9,704 nt of DNA, taken from contig DGVM01000065.1 in NCBI GenBank assembly GCA_002395925.1, positions 1 to 9,704 on the forward strand, in the 5' to 3' direction. The notes under the pieces were generated by a model, which was given only the letters and a program-made list of their open reading frames with translations, did no database searches and was not told the DNA's origin. Positions 1-7,848 of this stretch are shown in pieces. The stretch comes from Bacteroidales bacterium UBA4284. Its GTDB lineage: Bacteria > Bacteroidota > Bacteroidia > Bacteroidales > UBA932. A program made the position numbers and the translations under genes. The number at the start of each line of letters is the position of its first letter. Position 1 is the first letter of the stretch.

Positions 1-724
1 CGTGGACTGCTTCGACTGCATCGGGACCTGCCGCGTCGGCGCCCTGAGCTTCGGAGTGCTGAAAAAGAACGCGCCGAAAGCGGCCGGCACGCCGTCTGAA
101 GGGCGCCGCGCCTTCCTCGGCACTTCGGCAGTGCTTCTCGCCGGAGCCGCATCCGGGGCTATCGCGCGCGCGCAGGATAAAAAAGTAGATGGCGGCCTCG
201 CCCCCGTGGAGCCGAAGGCAGATTGCGAGCGCGAGACGCTGCTCGTACCCCCCGGAGCGCGCGGAGTAAAGAATTTCTACGACCGCTGTACCGCCTGCCA
301 GCTCTGCATCTCCTCCTGCCCCAACGGCGTGCTGCTGCCCTCCACCGACCTGGAGCACCTTATGCAGCCCAGGATGAGTTTCCACAAAGGCTTCTGCCGC
401 CCGGAGTGCACCGCCTGCAGCGAAGTCTGTCCCGCCGGCGCCATCAACCGTGTGGACAGGGATGCCAAGACCCTCATACGCATAGGCACGGCCGTGGTCT
501 ATCCCGACCTCTGCCTTGCAGCAGGTGACATAGAGAAGTGCGGCGCCTGCGCGCGCCACTGCCCCAACGGAGCCATCGAAATGGTCGAGGCCGGCGGAAA
601 GAGGCGGCCCGTCGTGGCCGAAGAGCAGTGTATCGGCTGCGGCAAATGCGAATATCTGTGCCCCGTGCGGCCGCTGAGCGCAATCCGCGTCAACGGGCTC
701 GAAGAACATATAAACAGAGTGTAG
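1..724 (+). CDS. Membrane-associated 4Fe-4S polyferredoxin (NapH/NapG-like), 5'-truncated
   Basis: This is the C-terminal part of an iron-sulfur electron-transfer protein whose 5' end lies outside the window. Numbering codons from base 2, Cys 3, 6 and 10 form the end of a CxxCxxCxxxC cluster motif; base 1 is C, as expected for the third base of a missing first Cys codon, so the GTG at base 2 is an internal Val and not a start. A twin-arginine (RRAFLG, residues 35-40) and a hydrophobic stretch to about residue 57 follow, probably a membrane anchor. The C-terminal part has four Cys groups: 96/99/102/106, 132/136/139/143, 171/180/183/187 and 210/213/216/220, typical of NapG/MauM-type ferredoxins. 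The layout suggests a fusion of a NapH-like membrane part and a NapG-like periplasmic part, passing electrons from quinol or a cytoplasmic donor. The TAG stop is one base before the aldo/keto reductase start, so the two are very likely an operon. The exact pathway is unknown. Confidence 0.85.
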   Translation, partial: VDCFDCIGTCRVGALSFGVLKKNAPKAAGTPSEGRRAFLGTSAVLLAGAASGAIARAQDKKVDGGLAPVEPKADCERETLLVPPGARGVKNFYDRCTACQLCISSCPNGVLLPSTDLEHLMQPRMSFHKGFCRPECTACSEVCPAGAINRVDRDAKTLIRIGTAVVYPDLCLAAGDIEKCGACARHCPNGAIEMVEAGGKRRPVVAEEQCIGCGKCEYLCPVRPLSAIRVNGLEEHINRV

Positions 725-725
725 T

Positions 726-2066
726 ATGGACAGAAGAGATTTCCTCAAGAAGAGCGGCATCCTCGCAGCAGCGGCTGCAGTGACCGCCTGCGCGCCGAAT
801 GAAGGCGCTCCCGCCGCGGGCAGCGCCCCTGCCGGCACGGATGAAAAGGGCCCTATGCTCCAGAACTACCCCGGCGTGGGTGTGCTGGGATACGGATGTA
901 TGCGCTGGCCTATGACAAAGGACGGCGACGGCAACGACGTGATTGACCAGGAGAAGGTCAACGCCCTCGTGGACGAGGCGCTTGCCCACGGAGTCAATTA
1001 TTTCGACACTTCGCCCGTGTACCTGCGCGGCGACTCCGAAAGGGCCTCGGCCGAAGCGCTGAACAGGCATCCCCGCGAGAGCTGGCTGCTCGCCACCAAG
1101 CTCTCCAACTTCGCCAACTCGACCTACGAGAATTCCGTCAAGATGTACCGCCGCTCGCTGGAGATATTCAAGACGGACCATATAGACTATTACCTGCTGC
1201 ACGCCATCGGCAGCGCGGAGGATTTCAACCGCCGCTTCGGCGACACCGGGATAATGGATTTCCTGCTCAAGGAGCGCGAGCTCGGGCACATCCGCAACCT
1301 GGGATTCTCCATCCACAGCCACAAGGAAGGCTTCGACTCGATGATGGAGCTGCACCCGAAATACCACTGGGACTTCGTACAGATACAGATGAACTATCTG
1401 GACTGGACGCACGCCGGAGGACGCAACACCAATGCTGACTATATGTACGCCGAACTTGCCGCAAGGGATATTCCCGTGGTCATTATGGAGCCCCTGCGGG
1501 GAGGCGGTCTGGCGAGCCTGACCAAGAGCCAGACGGCACGTCTCAAGGCCATCGAGCCCGACCGCAGCGTGGCCTCGTGGGCTTTCCGCTTCGTGGGAAG
1601 CTTTCCCAAGGTGCTGACCGCACTCAGCGGTATGACCTACAAGGAGCACCTGGAGGACAACCTGAAGACCTTCTGCGGCTTCAAGCCCCTCAACGAGGAT
1701 GAATTCAAGCTGCTTGAAGAGATAGCCGAGGAGCAGTCGCGGTTCCCCCTGGTGGGCTGCACCGGCTGCCAGTACTGTATGCCCTGCCCCTACGGCATCA
1801 ATATTCCTGGCGTATTCCGCTTCTACGACAGTTCGGTCATAGACGGCACCTACGTAAAGGGGCCGGAGCAGGAGCACTACCGGAAAGCGCGCCGCCGCTA
1901 TCTCGCTGAATATGACAAGGCAGTGGAGTCGGTGCGTCAGGCCGACCATTGTATTTCCTGCGGCAAATGTACCAAAGCTTGCCCCCAGCACATACGGATT
2001 CCGGCAGAACTGCGCAGAATCGATAAATATATTGAAGAAATCAAGCAGGAAAAGTTTGAAATTTAA
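726..2066 (+). CDS. Tat-exported lipoprotein aldo/keto reductase with C-terminal 4Fe-4S motifs
   Basis: A 446-residue oxidoreductase. The N-terminus (RR at 3-4 in DRRDFLKK, an Ala-rich hydrophobic core, then VTAC with Cys22) is a twin-arginine signal with a lipobox, so the protein is probably exported folded and anchored in the envelope. The TIM-barrel aldo/keto reductase domain spans about 45-330 and keeps the catalytic tetrad: Asp94 and Tyr99 in NYFDTSPVY, Lys125 in ATKLS, His159 in YYLLHA. The tail has two cluster motifs, CTGCQYCMPCP (Cys345/348/351/354) and CISCGKCTKACP (Cys409/412/415/419), as in the iron-sulfur aldo/keto reductases of COG1453 type. Substrate is unknown. It follows the polyferredoxin gene by one base, which suggests that gene supplies or removes electrons. 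There is no Shine-Dalgarno sequence before the ATG, and the start is supported by the Tat motif directly after it. Confidence 0.9.
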   Translation: MDRRDFLKKSGILAAAAAVTACAPNEGAPAAGSAPAGTDEKGPMLQNYPGVGVLGYGCMRWPMTKDGDGNDVIDQEKVNALVDEALAHGVNYFDTSPVYLRGDSERASAEALNRHPRESWLLATKLSNFANSTYENSVKMYRRSLEIFKTDHIDYYLLHAIGSAEDFNRRFGDTGIMDFLLKERELGHIRNLGFSIHSHKEGFDSMMELHPKYHWDFVQIQMNYLDWTHAGGRNTNADYMYAELAARDIPVVIMEPLRGGGLASLTKSQTARLKAIEPDRSVASWAFRFVGSFPKVLTALSGMTYKEHLEDNLKTFCGFKPLNEDEFKLLEEIAEEQSRFPLVGCTGCQYCMPCPYGINIPGVFRFYDSSVIDGTYVKGPEQEHYRKARRRYLAEYDKAVESVRQADHCISCGKCTKACPQHIRIPAELRRIDKYIEEIKQEKFEI

Positions 2067-2161
2067 ACTTTTTGCCCTCGAAAACTTTCGAACAAAAAGA
2101 AAAAAAATTAAAAACTAAAAAATCCGTCAGCCGGAAAACGGCCATTGATGACTTGAAATCA

Positions 2162-2192
2162 ACAATTTGGGTGCATTAAAATTTGGAATTGT
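2162..2192. repeat. Short repeat cluster upstream of the susC promoter, possible operator
   Basis: In the AT-rich gap between the aldo/keto reductase and susC, ACAATT (2162-2167) and AATTGT (2187-2192) form a 6-bp inverted repeat. Within it, AATTTGG occurs twice (2164-2170 and 2180-2186) with a period of 16 bases. It lies about 70-100 bases upstream of the predicted -7 box, a plausible place for an activator site. In AT-rich DNA such short repeats can arise by chance, so the regulatory role is only a suggestion. The rest of the gap (2067-2289) holds A/T runs and no gene. Confidence 0.2.
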
Positions 2193-2238
2193 AAAAAAAA
2201 ATTGCGTACTTGCGGTCTAATTCGGCTTTGTGCCAATG

Positions 2239-2269
2239 GTTGAAACTAAGATTAGTTAGTATATTTTTG
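2239..2269 (+). promoter_or_regulatory. Predicted Bacteroidetes-type promoter of the susC operon
   Basis: TATTTTTG at 2262-2269 matches the Bacteroidetes -7 consensus TAnnTTTG. A weak -33 element (GTTG, 2239-2242; consensus TTTG or TTG) lies 19 bases upstream, the usual spacing. Transcription would begin near 2275, leaving a leader of about 15 bases before the ATG at 2290. No Shine-Dalgarno sequence precedes that ATG; the short AT-rich leader is normal for this phylum. Confidence 0.6.
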
Positions 2270-2289
2270 TTTAATTTAACGTAACGCTT

Positions 2290-5200
2290 ATGAAAAAAGC
2301 TAAACTGTTCTTCAGCGCTTTGTTCCTGTTACTCGGAGTGACGCTCTCCGCTCAGAACGTCAACATCTCCGGTACGGTCAAAGATGCATCCACCGGTGAG
2401 GGCATACCTTTCGCGGCCATCCAGGTCAAGGGCACCAGCACCGGCTCTGCCACGGATGCGAACGGAGCATTCAGTTTTTACGCCCCGTCAAACGCAACGC
2501 TCATCTTCTCCTCCATCGGATATCTTTCCGAGGAAGTAGCAGTAGGCGGACGCACCACTCTCAACGTTGCCCTGCGCCCTGACGCAGAATCCCTTGAGAA
2601 TGCAGTGGTGATCGGTTACGGTTCCGCAAAGAAGGTCGGCAACCTCGTCGGATCCGTCTCCACAGTCCGCTCCGACATTGTCAAGAACGCCCCCGCGGCT
2701 TCCGCCCTCGACAACCTCCAGGGACAGGTCGCAGGTCTTAGCGTAATGACGACCGGCGGTGTGGCCGGCGACAACTCCGTGAGTATGAAAATCCACGGCG
2801 TGGGTTCACTCGGCTCCTCTTCCGCCCCTCTGTACGTCATCGACGGTATTCCTTCGAGCAGCCGTACCATTATGGCTATGAACCCTAACGACATTCTCTC
2901 GATTTCCGTCTTGAAAGACGCATCCGCGACTTCCATCTACGGTTCACGCGCCGCCAACGGCGTGGTCTTCGTGACCACCAAGTCCGGCAGCTACAGCACC
3001 AAGTCAAGGGTCTCCATCCGTTCACAGTACGGTATTTCCACACTTGCCAACACCAGGCTCTGGGAATCTATGATGAGCGGCGACGAACTGCGCGACTTTA
3101 TGCTCCGCACCGGCATCTATACCCCCGCCCAGATCCGAGCCAACTACATAGAGCCCGGGCACACACACAATACAAAGTGGTACAAGATTATGCAGCAGCT
3201 TGACACTCCGCAGTACCAGAACGATGTCACCATCGAAGGCGGCGGACAGAAAGTTGCGTATATGGTTTCAGCGTCCCAGTTCCATCAGACCGGTACCACC
3301 ATCGGCAACTTCTACAACCGCTACACCGTGCGTTCCAACGTCCAGGCCCACCCCAAGGATTGGCTCAAGATCGGCATCAACCTCAACCTCTCGCTCGACC
3401 AGAGGCAGCAGAACTCCAACTGGGGTGACTCCAGCACCTTCGACGCCAACTACACTTCCGGCGGTCTGTCCTTCCTGCTGAACCCTATGTACACTCCGTA
3501 CGATAAGGACGGCAATCTTTTGGTCCCGCGCTTCACCAACAATACCATCAACCCCTACCATCTGATGGAGGCCCGTCCCCGTCTGAGGGACAGCTACGGC
3601 CTGAACGGAGGCGCATACATTGAGATCGAGCCCATAAAGAACCTCAAGATCCGTTCACAGATCGGTTCCGACTCCCGCTTCTACCTCAACACCAGCATCA
3701 ACTATCCTTCCTACACCATCAACAGCAACAGCGGTGCCAAGCTCAAGAGTTCACAGCTGACTTCGAACAACACCATCACCAACACCATCGAATACAGCTT
3801 CAACATCGCTGAAGAGCACGCGATTTCCGTGCTGGCCGGCCACGAAGGCATCAGCAACTACTATGACTATTTCTACGCACAGACTACGGGCCAGAAAGAA
3901 GACCGTCTGCTCCGTCTCAACGACGGTACCACCAGCAGCCGTGACTTGGGAGAAGAAATGTCGCAGAGCAAGTTCCTCTCATTCTTCGGCCACGCCGACT
4001 ACAGCTACGCAGGCAAATACAACCTTGACCTGACCGTACGTAACGACGCATCTTCGCGCTTCGGTCCCAACGTGCGCAACGCCACCTTCTGGTCCGCCGG
4101 TTTCAAGTGGAACGCCCGCAACGAGAGATTCGTCCGCAATACCCCTTGGCTGAACGACCTGAGCGCAAAGGTCAGCTACGGTACCCAGGGTAACGCCGCC
4201 ATCGGCGACTACCGTCACCTGGGACTTATCGGCACCACCGAATCCTATAACGGCGACGCCAACGCCTGGGTGCTTGCACAGCCCAGCAACCCCGATCTGA
4301 CCTGGGAAAAGCAGGCCCTGCTCACCGTTGGATTCAACACCAGGATCTTCAACTTCCTGGACTTCGAACTTGAGTGGTATCACAGGAGCACGACGAGTAT
4401 GCTCTACAGCGTACCCTTCCCCTACACCTCCGGATACAGCGAGCTTACTTCCAATATAGGAAACCTCACCAACTCCGGTGTTGACATCACCCTCGGCATC
4501 GACATTCTCAAGAACAAGGACTACTACCTGCGCCTGAGCAACGTATTCAACTACAACAAGCAGACCATAGGAAAGCTCTTCGACGCCGCCTGGGACGAAG
4601 ATCTCGGACGTTACCGCTGGATTATGACCTCTTCCAATATAGGTTATGTCGAAGGCCAGCCCATCTCCTTCTACTCTGCCATCTATGCAGGCGTCGATCC
4701 CGCTGACGGAGCCCCTATGTGGTATCTCCCCGGCGAAGATCCCGATGTGACCACTATGAATCCTGACAAGGTCACCAAGAAGTATGATGAAGACGCCCTT
4801 ATGCAGAACACCGGGTTCAAGCTCGAGGCCCCCATCAACGGCGGTTTCAGCCTTGAAGGCGGCTGGAAGATTCTCTCCTTCCGCGCAGACTTCTCCTACG
4901 TGCTGGGCAAGAAACTGCTCAACAACGACGCATACTTCTACCTCAATCCCAACGTGTTCGTCGCCCAGGGCGTGAACAACATCCGCGACGTGGCTGACTA
5001 CTGGACTCCTCAGAACCCGAACGCCAAGTATCCCGACTGGACCCAAGGCTACACGATGCAGTTCGACACACACCTCATCGAGGATGCATCGTTTATGCGT
5101 CTGAAGAGCCTGCAGGTGGGAGTGTCGCTGCCCAACAAATGGCTTGAGGCCCAGAAACTGTTCGACTCCGTGCGGCTCACCTTCACCGGCCGCAACCTCC

Positions 5201-5310
5201 TCACCTTCACCAATTACGGCGGTGTTGACCCTGAAATCGACGAGAACCTCACAATGGGTATTCCCGGTACCACCAAACAATACCTTGTCGGTCTTGAACT
5301 CAACTTCTAA
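2290..5310 (+). CDS. susC: SusC/RagA-family TonB-dependent outer-membrane transporter
   Basis: A 1006-residue outer-membrane transporter, the usual length for the family, that imports oligosaccharides or peptides using TonB energy. A signal peptide (about 1-21, ending LSAQ) leads to a carboxypeptidase-D-like regulatory domain (about 24-98, ISGTVKDASTGEGIPFAAI onward). A TonB-box-like segment (ENAVVIGYG, 103-111) precedes the plug domain, which carries the SusC-family signature LYVIDGIP (181-188) and the VLKDASATSIYGSRAANG block (207-224). The remainder is a 22-strand-type beta barrel rich in Tyr, Asn and aromatic pairs, ending in LELNF with the terminal Phe typical of barrel proteins. It has its own promoter and is followed after 11 bases by susD, its lid partner. 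The gene symbol is a family name; the cargo is not known. No anti-sigma-interacting N-terminal extension (STN domain) is present, so control by a FecR/ECF pair is less likely. Confidence 0.96.
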   Translation: MKKAKLFFSALFLLLGVTLSAQNVNISGTVKDASTGEGIPFAAIQVKGTSTGSATDANGAFSFYAPSNATLIFSSIGYLSEEVAVGGRTTLNVALRPDAESLENAVVIGYGSAKKVGNLVGSVSTVRSDIVKNAPAASALDNLQGQVAGLSVMTTGGVAGDNSVSMKIHGVGSLGSSSAPLYVIDGIPSSSRTIMAMNPNDILSISVLKDASATSIYGSRAANGVVFVTTKSGSYSTKSRVSIRSQYGISTLANTRLWESMMSGDELRDFMLRTGIYTPAQIRANYIEPGHTHNTKWYKIMQQLDTPQYQNDVTIEGGGQKVAYMVSASQFHQTGTTIGNFYNRYTVRSNVQAHPKDWLKIGINLNLSLDQRQQNSNWGDSSTFDANYTSGGLSFLLNPMYTPYDKDGNLLVPRFTNNTINPYHLMEARPRLRDSYGLNGGAYIEIEPIKNLKIRSQIGSDSRFYLNTSINYPSYTINSNSGAKLKSSQLTSNNTITNTIEYSFNIAEEHAISVLAGHEGISNYYDYFYAQTTGQKEDRLLRLNDGTTSSRDLGEEMSQSKFLSFFGHADYSYAGKYNLDLTVRNDASSRFGPNVRNATFWSAGFKWNARNERFVRNTPWLNDLSAKVSYGTQGNAAIGDYRHLGLIGTTESYNGDANAWVLAQPSNPDLTWEKQALLTVGFNTRIFNFLDFELEWYHRSTTSMLYSVPFPYTSGYSELTSNIGNLTNSGVDITLGIDILKNKDYYLRLSNVFNYNKQTIGKLFDAAWDEDLGRYRWIMTSSNIGYVEGQPISFYSAIYAGVDPADGAPMWYLPGEDPDVTTMNPDKVTKKYDEDALMQNTGFKLEAPINGGFSLEGGWKILSFRADFSYVLGKKLLNNDAYFYLNPNVFVAQGVNNIRDVADYWTPQNPNAKYPDWTQGYTMQFDTHLIEDASFMRLKSLQVGVSLPNKWLEAQKLFDSVRLTFTGRNLLTFTNYGGVDPEIDENLTMGIPGTTKQYLVGLELNF

Positions 5311-5321
5311 TCAGGAAAGAG

Positions 5322-6833
5322 ATGAAAAAGAACATTTTAAAAATATTTGCGACGGGCCTTTCGATTGCTTTTGTTGCATCGTGCGACCTTAACCTGAGTC
5401 CCAACAACGCCATCGCGGTCGTTGAAGGTACCCCTCTGGTTCAGACCAAGACCAACCTCAGCGCCCTCGAGAATGGTATCCTGTCTGCATATCGTTCCAT
5501 ACAGAACGGAGACTTCGTGCTGCCTCAGGAATTTATGGTCGACGGATTCAACGCCACCATTGACTTCGGCAACAATTACGGCGGCATACACAAAACGGAC
5601 CAGAACTTCACCTCCGCCGATTATTATGTGGAGGACTTCTGGGCATACAACTACTTCGCCATCAAGAATTTCAATGTGTGCATCGAGAACCTGCAGGTCG
5701 TACCCGAGGATCTTGTAAAGGATGCAGCCGTTGTGAGAGGCGAGGCCTTCTTCTTCAGGGCAAGTTCTTACCTGAATCTGGCCCGTCAGTTCGGCAAGAT
5801 TCCCGTGAAGGGCGCTCCTGAGACAGATCTCTGCGTCCCTCTCGTAGTCAAATACTCCCCTAACGACCGTCCTGCGAGGGCAACTGTCGCAGCAGTGTAC
5901 AAGCAGATTGGCGCCGACCTCGATTCCGCAGCGGTCTATCTGGCAGGCGTAAAGGGTGCTGTCCGCTCGCAGAAGCCTACGATAGATGCTGTCAACGCGC
6001 TGTATGCCCGCTACTACCTCGATTTGGGCGAGAACGCCAAGGCAGCCGAATATGCACACAAGGTCATAGACGGCGGCACCTACGCTCTGGCTGCCACCCT
6101 CGAAGATCTGAACAAGGACTTCGTGAACGACGCCGGCACCGAGGCGATTATGCAGCTTGCCATCAGCCTTACCGAGTTCACCGGCAACTCCTACGCCAAC
6201 CTCCTGCTCGCCCAGAAGGACGACAAAGTTGAAGGCGGAGAATGCTTCAGGCCTTACTACATCCCCACCAAAGCCGTAATCGACTCCTACGAGCAGAGCG
6301 ACCTGAGGTTCCTGAGCTGGTTTGACAACACTACTCCGGTGCTGCTGTCCGGTACCTACTACACCGGCAAATTCTACACCTTCGTGAAATACCGCGGCAA
6401 CCCCGATCTCACCAGTTCGCCGATCCGCAACGGCCGTCAGGCCCCCAAGCCTCTCAAGATCAGCGAAATGTACCTGATAGCAGCCGAAGCAGAGCTTGCC
6501 AGCTCCCCTGCCGCCGCAAAGGCCGACCTTAATGCACTCCAGATCGCCCGCGGCGCCAGCCAGACTGAGGCCACGGCAGAGAACGTGCAGAAAGAGTGGT
6601 TCAAAGAGACCATCGGCGAAGGCCTCAGGATGAGCTGCCTGAAGCGCTGGGGCAAAGGATTTGAGAACCGTACCGCCCAGTCCGGCGCCATCAACCAGGT
6701 CCAGCAAGGACAGTATTTCGACGGCAAGAGCCTCAAATCCGACAGCTACTTCTTCCAGTGGCCCATTCCTTCACACGAGCTGAAGGTCAACCACAACCTT
6801 GTGCAGAACACTGGATACGATGCTATTAATTAA
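5322..6833 (+). CDS. susD: RagB/SusD-family nutrient-binding outer-membrane lipoprotein
   Basis: A 503-residue lipoprotein that forms the surface lid on the SusC channel and binds the imported nutrient. The signal peptide ends in lipobox VASC with Cys21. SusD landmarks are all present: RGEAFFFRASSYLNLARQFG (139-158) in the TPR-like helical core, another TPR-like pair around 192-252, the ISEMYLIAAEAEL helix (380-392), the GEGLRMSCLKRWG motif (432-444), and the family C-terminus with FQWPIPSHEL and NLVQNTGY (478-499). An AGGAAAG sequence at 5312-5318 just before the ATG is one of the few Shine-Dalgarno-like sites in the window. The gene is 11 bases after susC and 12 before the Calx-beta lipoprotein, so all three share a transcript. 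Ligand specificity cannot be read from the sequence. Confidence 0.95.
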   Translation: MKKNILKIFATGLSIAFVASCDLNLSPNNAIAVVEGTPLVQTKTNLSALENGILSAYRSIQNGDFVLPQEFMVDGFNATIDFGNNYGGIHKTDQNFTSADYYVEDFWAYNYFAIKNFNVCIENLQVVPEDLVKDAAVVRGEAFFFRASSYLNLARQFGKIPVKGAPETDLCVPLVVKYSPNDRPARATVAAVYKQIGADLDSAAVYLAGVKGAVRSQKPTIDAVNALYARYYLDLGENAKAAEYAHKVIDGGTYALAATLEDLNKDFVNDAGTEAIMQLAISLTEFTGNSYANLLLAQKDDKVEGGECFRPYYIPTKAVIDSYEQSDLRFLSWFDNTTPVLLSGTYYTGKFYTFVKYRGNPDLTSSPIRNGRQAPKPLKISEMYLIAAEAELASSPAAAKADLNALQIARGASQTEATAENVQKEWFKETIGEGLRMSCLKRWGKGFENRTAQSGAINQVQQGQYFDGKSLKSDSYFFQWPIPSHELKVNHNLVQNTGYDAIN

Positions 6834-6845
6834 AACAGATAGATT

Positions 6846-7787
6846 ATGAACAAGAATATTGTCAAAATAATAGCCGTTGCAGCCGGCGCCGTCAGCATCC
6901 TTGCCTGCAACAAGGTGTCAACGTACACACCGGCTCCGTATGCGGTAATAGACTCCCGCAGCATAGAGGTTGAGGAATCAGAAGCCGGCAAGCTCATACA
7001 GATTCCGGTCTATGTCTATAACAGGGACGGCGAGTGCAGCGTGACCTATACTTTCGAGGAAGGAAGCGCAAAGAACGGCAAGCACTTCACTCCCGCCAAC
7101 ACTTCCGGCGTGCTCAATTTCCCTGCCGGCACCGACACTCTTGCAATCGAGGTAAAAGTCATCGGCGAGCCCGGTACTTACACAGGCAACCAGGATTTCA
7201 CCGTGAAGCTTAAAGATGCGACCAACGAAGTCGCTATAGCTCCGCTGAACGCCTGCAAAGTCGTGATCAAAGATCTGGACCATCCGCTCTCGGCACTGTT
7301 CGGCACATATACCATCTCCGGTGTCACTTTGACAGACGCCGAGAAAGGTTCTCTTGGCTATCCTAAATGGGATTTGACCCTGAGCGCTGTAGAAGGCGAA
7401 ACCGACAAGATACTCGCCGACAATCTGACTCCATTCGCAGCCGCATACGGATCATATCTGGATGACCTGAGCGTCGTGGGTACAGTGTCTGAAGATATGA
7501 AGACCATCGTCTTCTCTACGCCTCAGACCAGCAAATCTACCGCAACGCCTTGGGGCCTGAACGAAAATTTCGTGTTCTACGCACACGAAGGCACCTCAGG
7601 CGGCTATATCGCCGAGCCTGCGAAGGTGACGTTCACCTACGACGAGGCCAGCAAAGCCTGGACTACCAACGACTGCTACGGATTCAGTACTCCCAGCGAT
7701 ATTAAAGAATACAATGTCTTTACCAACTATACCGTAGTATTCTCTACTTTCAATGCAAATTATCCTACAGTATTTGTCAAGAAATAA
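6846..7787 (+). CDS. Calx-beta-domain lipoprotein of the SusCD operon
   Basis: A 313-residue lipoprotein: signal peptide with lipobox ILAC and Cys21. Residues about 38-145 resemble a Calx-beta domain (SVTYTFEEGSAKNGKHF, then GVLNFPAGTDTLAIEV, a DFTVKL strand and the closing VVIKDLD), a beta sandwich found in many surface proteins. The remaining 165 residues (starting ALFGTYTISGV) look like a separate beta-rich domain that I do not recognise; it contains lipocalin-like short strands but no firm signature. Such third genes after SusD commonly encode surface glycan- or ligand-binding proteins (SusE/SusF or SGBP-like positions), so a substrate-capture role is inferred from position. It is 12 bases after susD and ends 19 bases before a strong terminator, so it closes the main transcript. 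Confidence 0.85.
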   Translation: MNKNIVKIIAVAAGAVSILACNKVSTYTPAPYAVIDSRSIEVEESEAGKLIQIPVYVYNRDGECSVTYTFEEGSAKNGKHFTPANTSGVLNFPAGTDTLAIEVKVIGEPGTYTGNQDFTVKLKDATNEVAIAPLNACKVVIKDLDHPLSALFGTYTISGVTLTDAEKGSLGYPKWDLTLSAVEGETDKILADNLTPFAAAYGSYLDDLSVVGTVSEDMKTIVFSTPQTSKSTATPWGLNENFVFYAHEGTSGGYIAEPAKVTFTYDEASKAWTTNDCYGFSTPSDIKEYNVFTNYTVVFSTFNANYPTVFVKK

Positions 7788-7806
7788 GTCAGAGAACAAT
7801 CAGAGG

Positions 7807-7834
7807 ACCCGCCCTTAACCGGGCGGGTTTCTTT
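7807..7834 (+). terminator. Strong intrinsic terminator closing the susCD transcript
   Basis: ACCCGCCC (7807-7814) and GGGCGGGT (7821-7828) form a perfect 8-bp GC-rich stem, extendable by two G-U pairs, around the 6-base loop TTAACC. A T-rich stretch (TTTCTTT) follows. It lies 19 bases after the Calx-beta lipoprotein stop and only 14 bases before the preferred start of the next gene. Confidence 0.9.
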
Positions 7835-7848
7835 GTATGAAACAAGGT

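Noticed and set aside
2..4. GTG at base 2 as a true start codon of the polyferredoxin
   Set aside because: It lies inside a CxxCxxCxxxC motif whose first Cys codon would end at base 1, so the gene continues upstream of the window.
690..1991. Long open frame on the - strand (433 codons) opposite the aldo/keto reductase
   Set aside because: It is a codon-bias shadow: the sense gene has full catalytic and cluster motifs, while the antisense product is low-complexity Val/Gly/His-rich with no recognisable domain.
2050..2073. Hairpin AAAAGTTT/AAACTTTT over the aldo/keto reductase stop as a terminator
   Set aside because: The stem is almost only A-T, its T-run is part of the stem, and GCCC follows instead of a U tract, so it is unlikely to terminate transcription well.
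2078..2091. Inverted repeat TCGAAA-AC-TTTCGA after the aldo/keto reductase
   Set aside because: The 2-base spacer and short AT-rich arms make a poor hairpin, and there is no downstream T-run; it may be chance.
2177..2186. TAAAATTTG as an alternative promoter box for susC
   Set aside because: It has three rather than two bases between TA and TTTG and lacks a properly spaced -33 element; the box at 2262-2269 fits much better.
3979..5280. Long open frame on the - strand (433 codons) opposite the susC barrel
   Set aside because: The sense frame is a complete SusC with family signatures; the antisense product is Val/Gly-rich without motif or signal peptide.
5337..6707. Long open frame on the - strand (456 codons) opposite susD
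   Set aside because: Same reason: susD is intact in the sense frame, and avoidance of TTA, CTA and TCA codons in biased genes leaves the opposite frame open.
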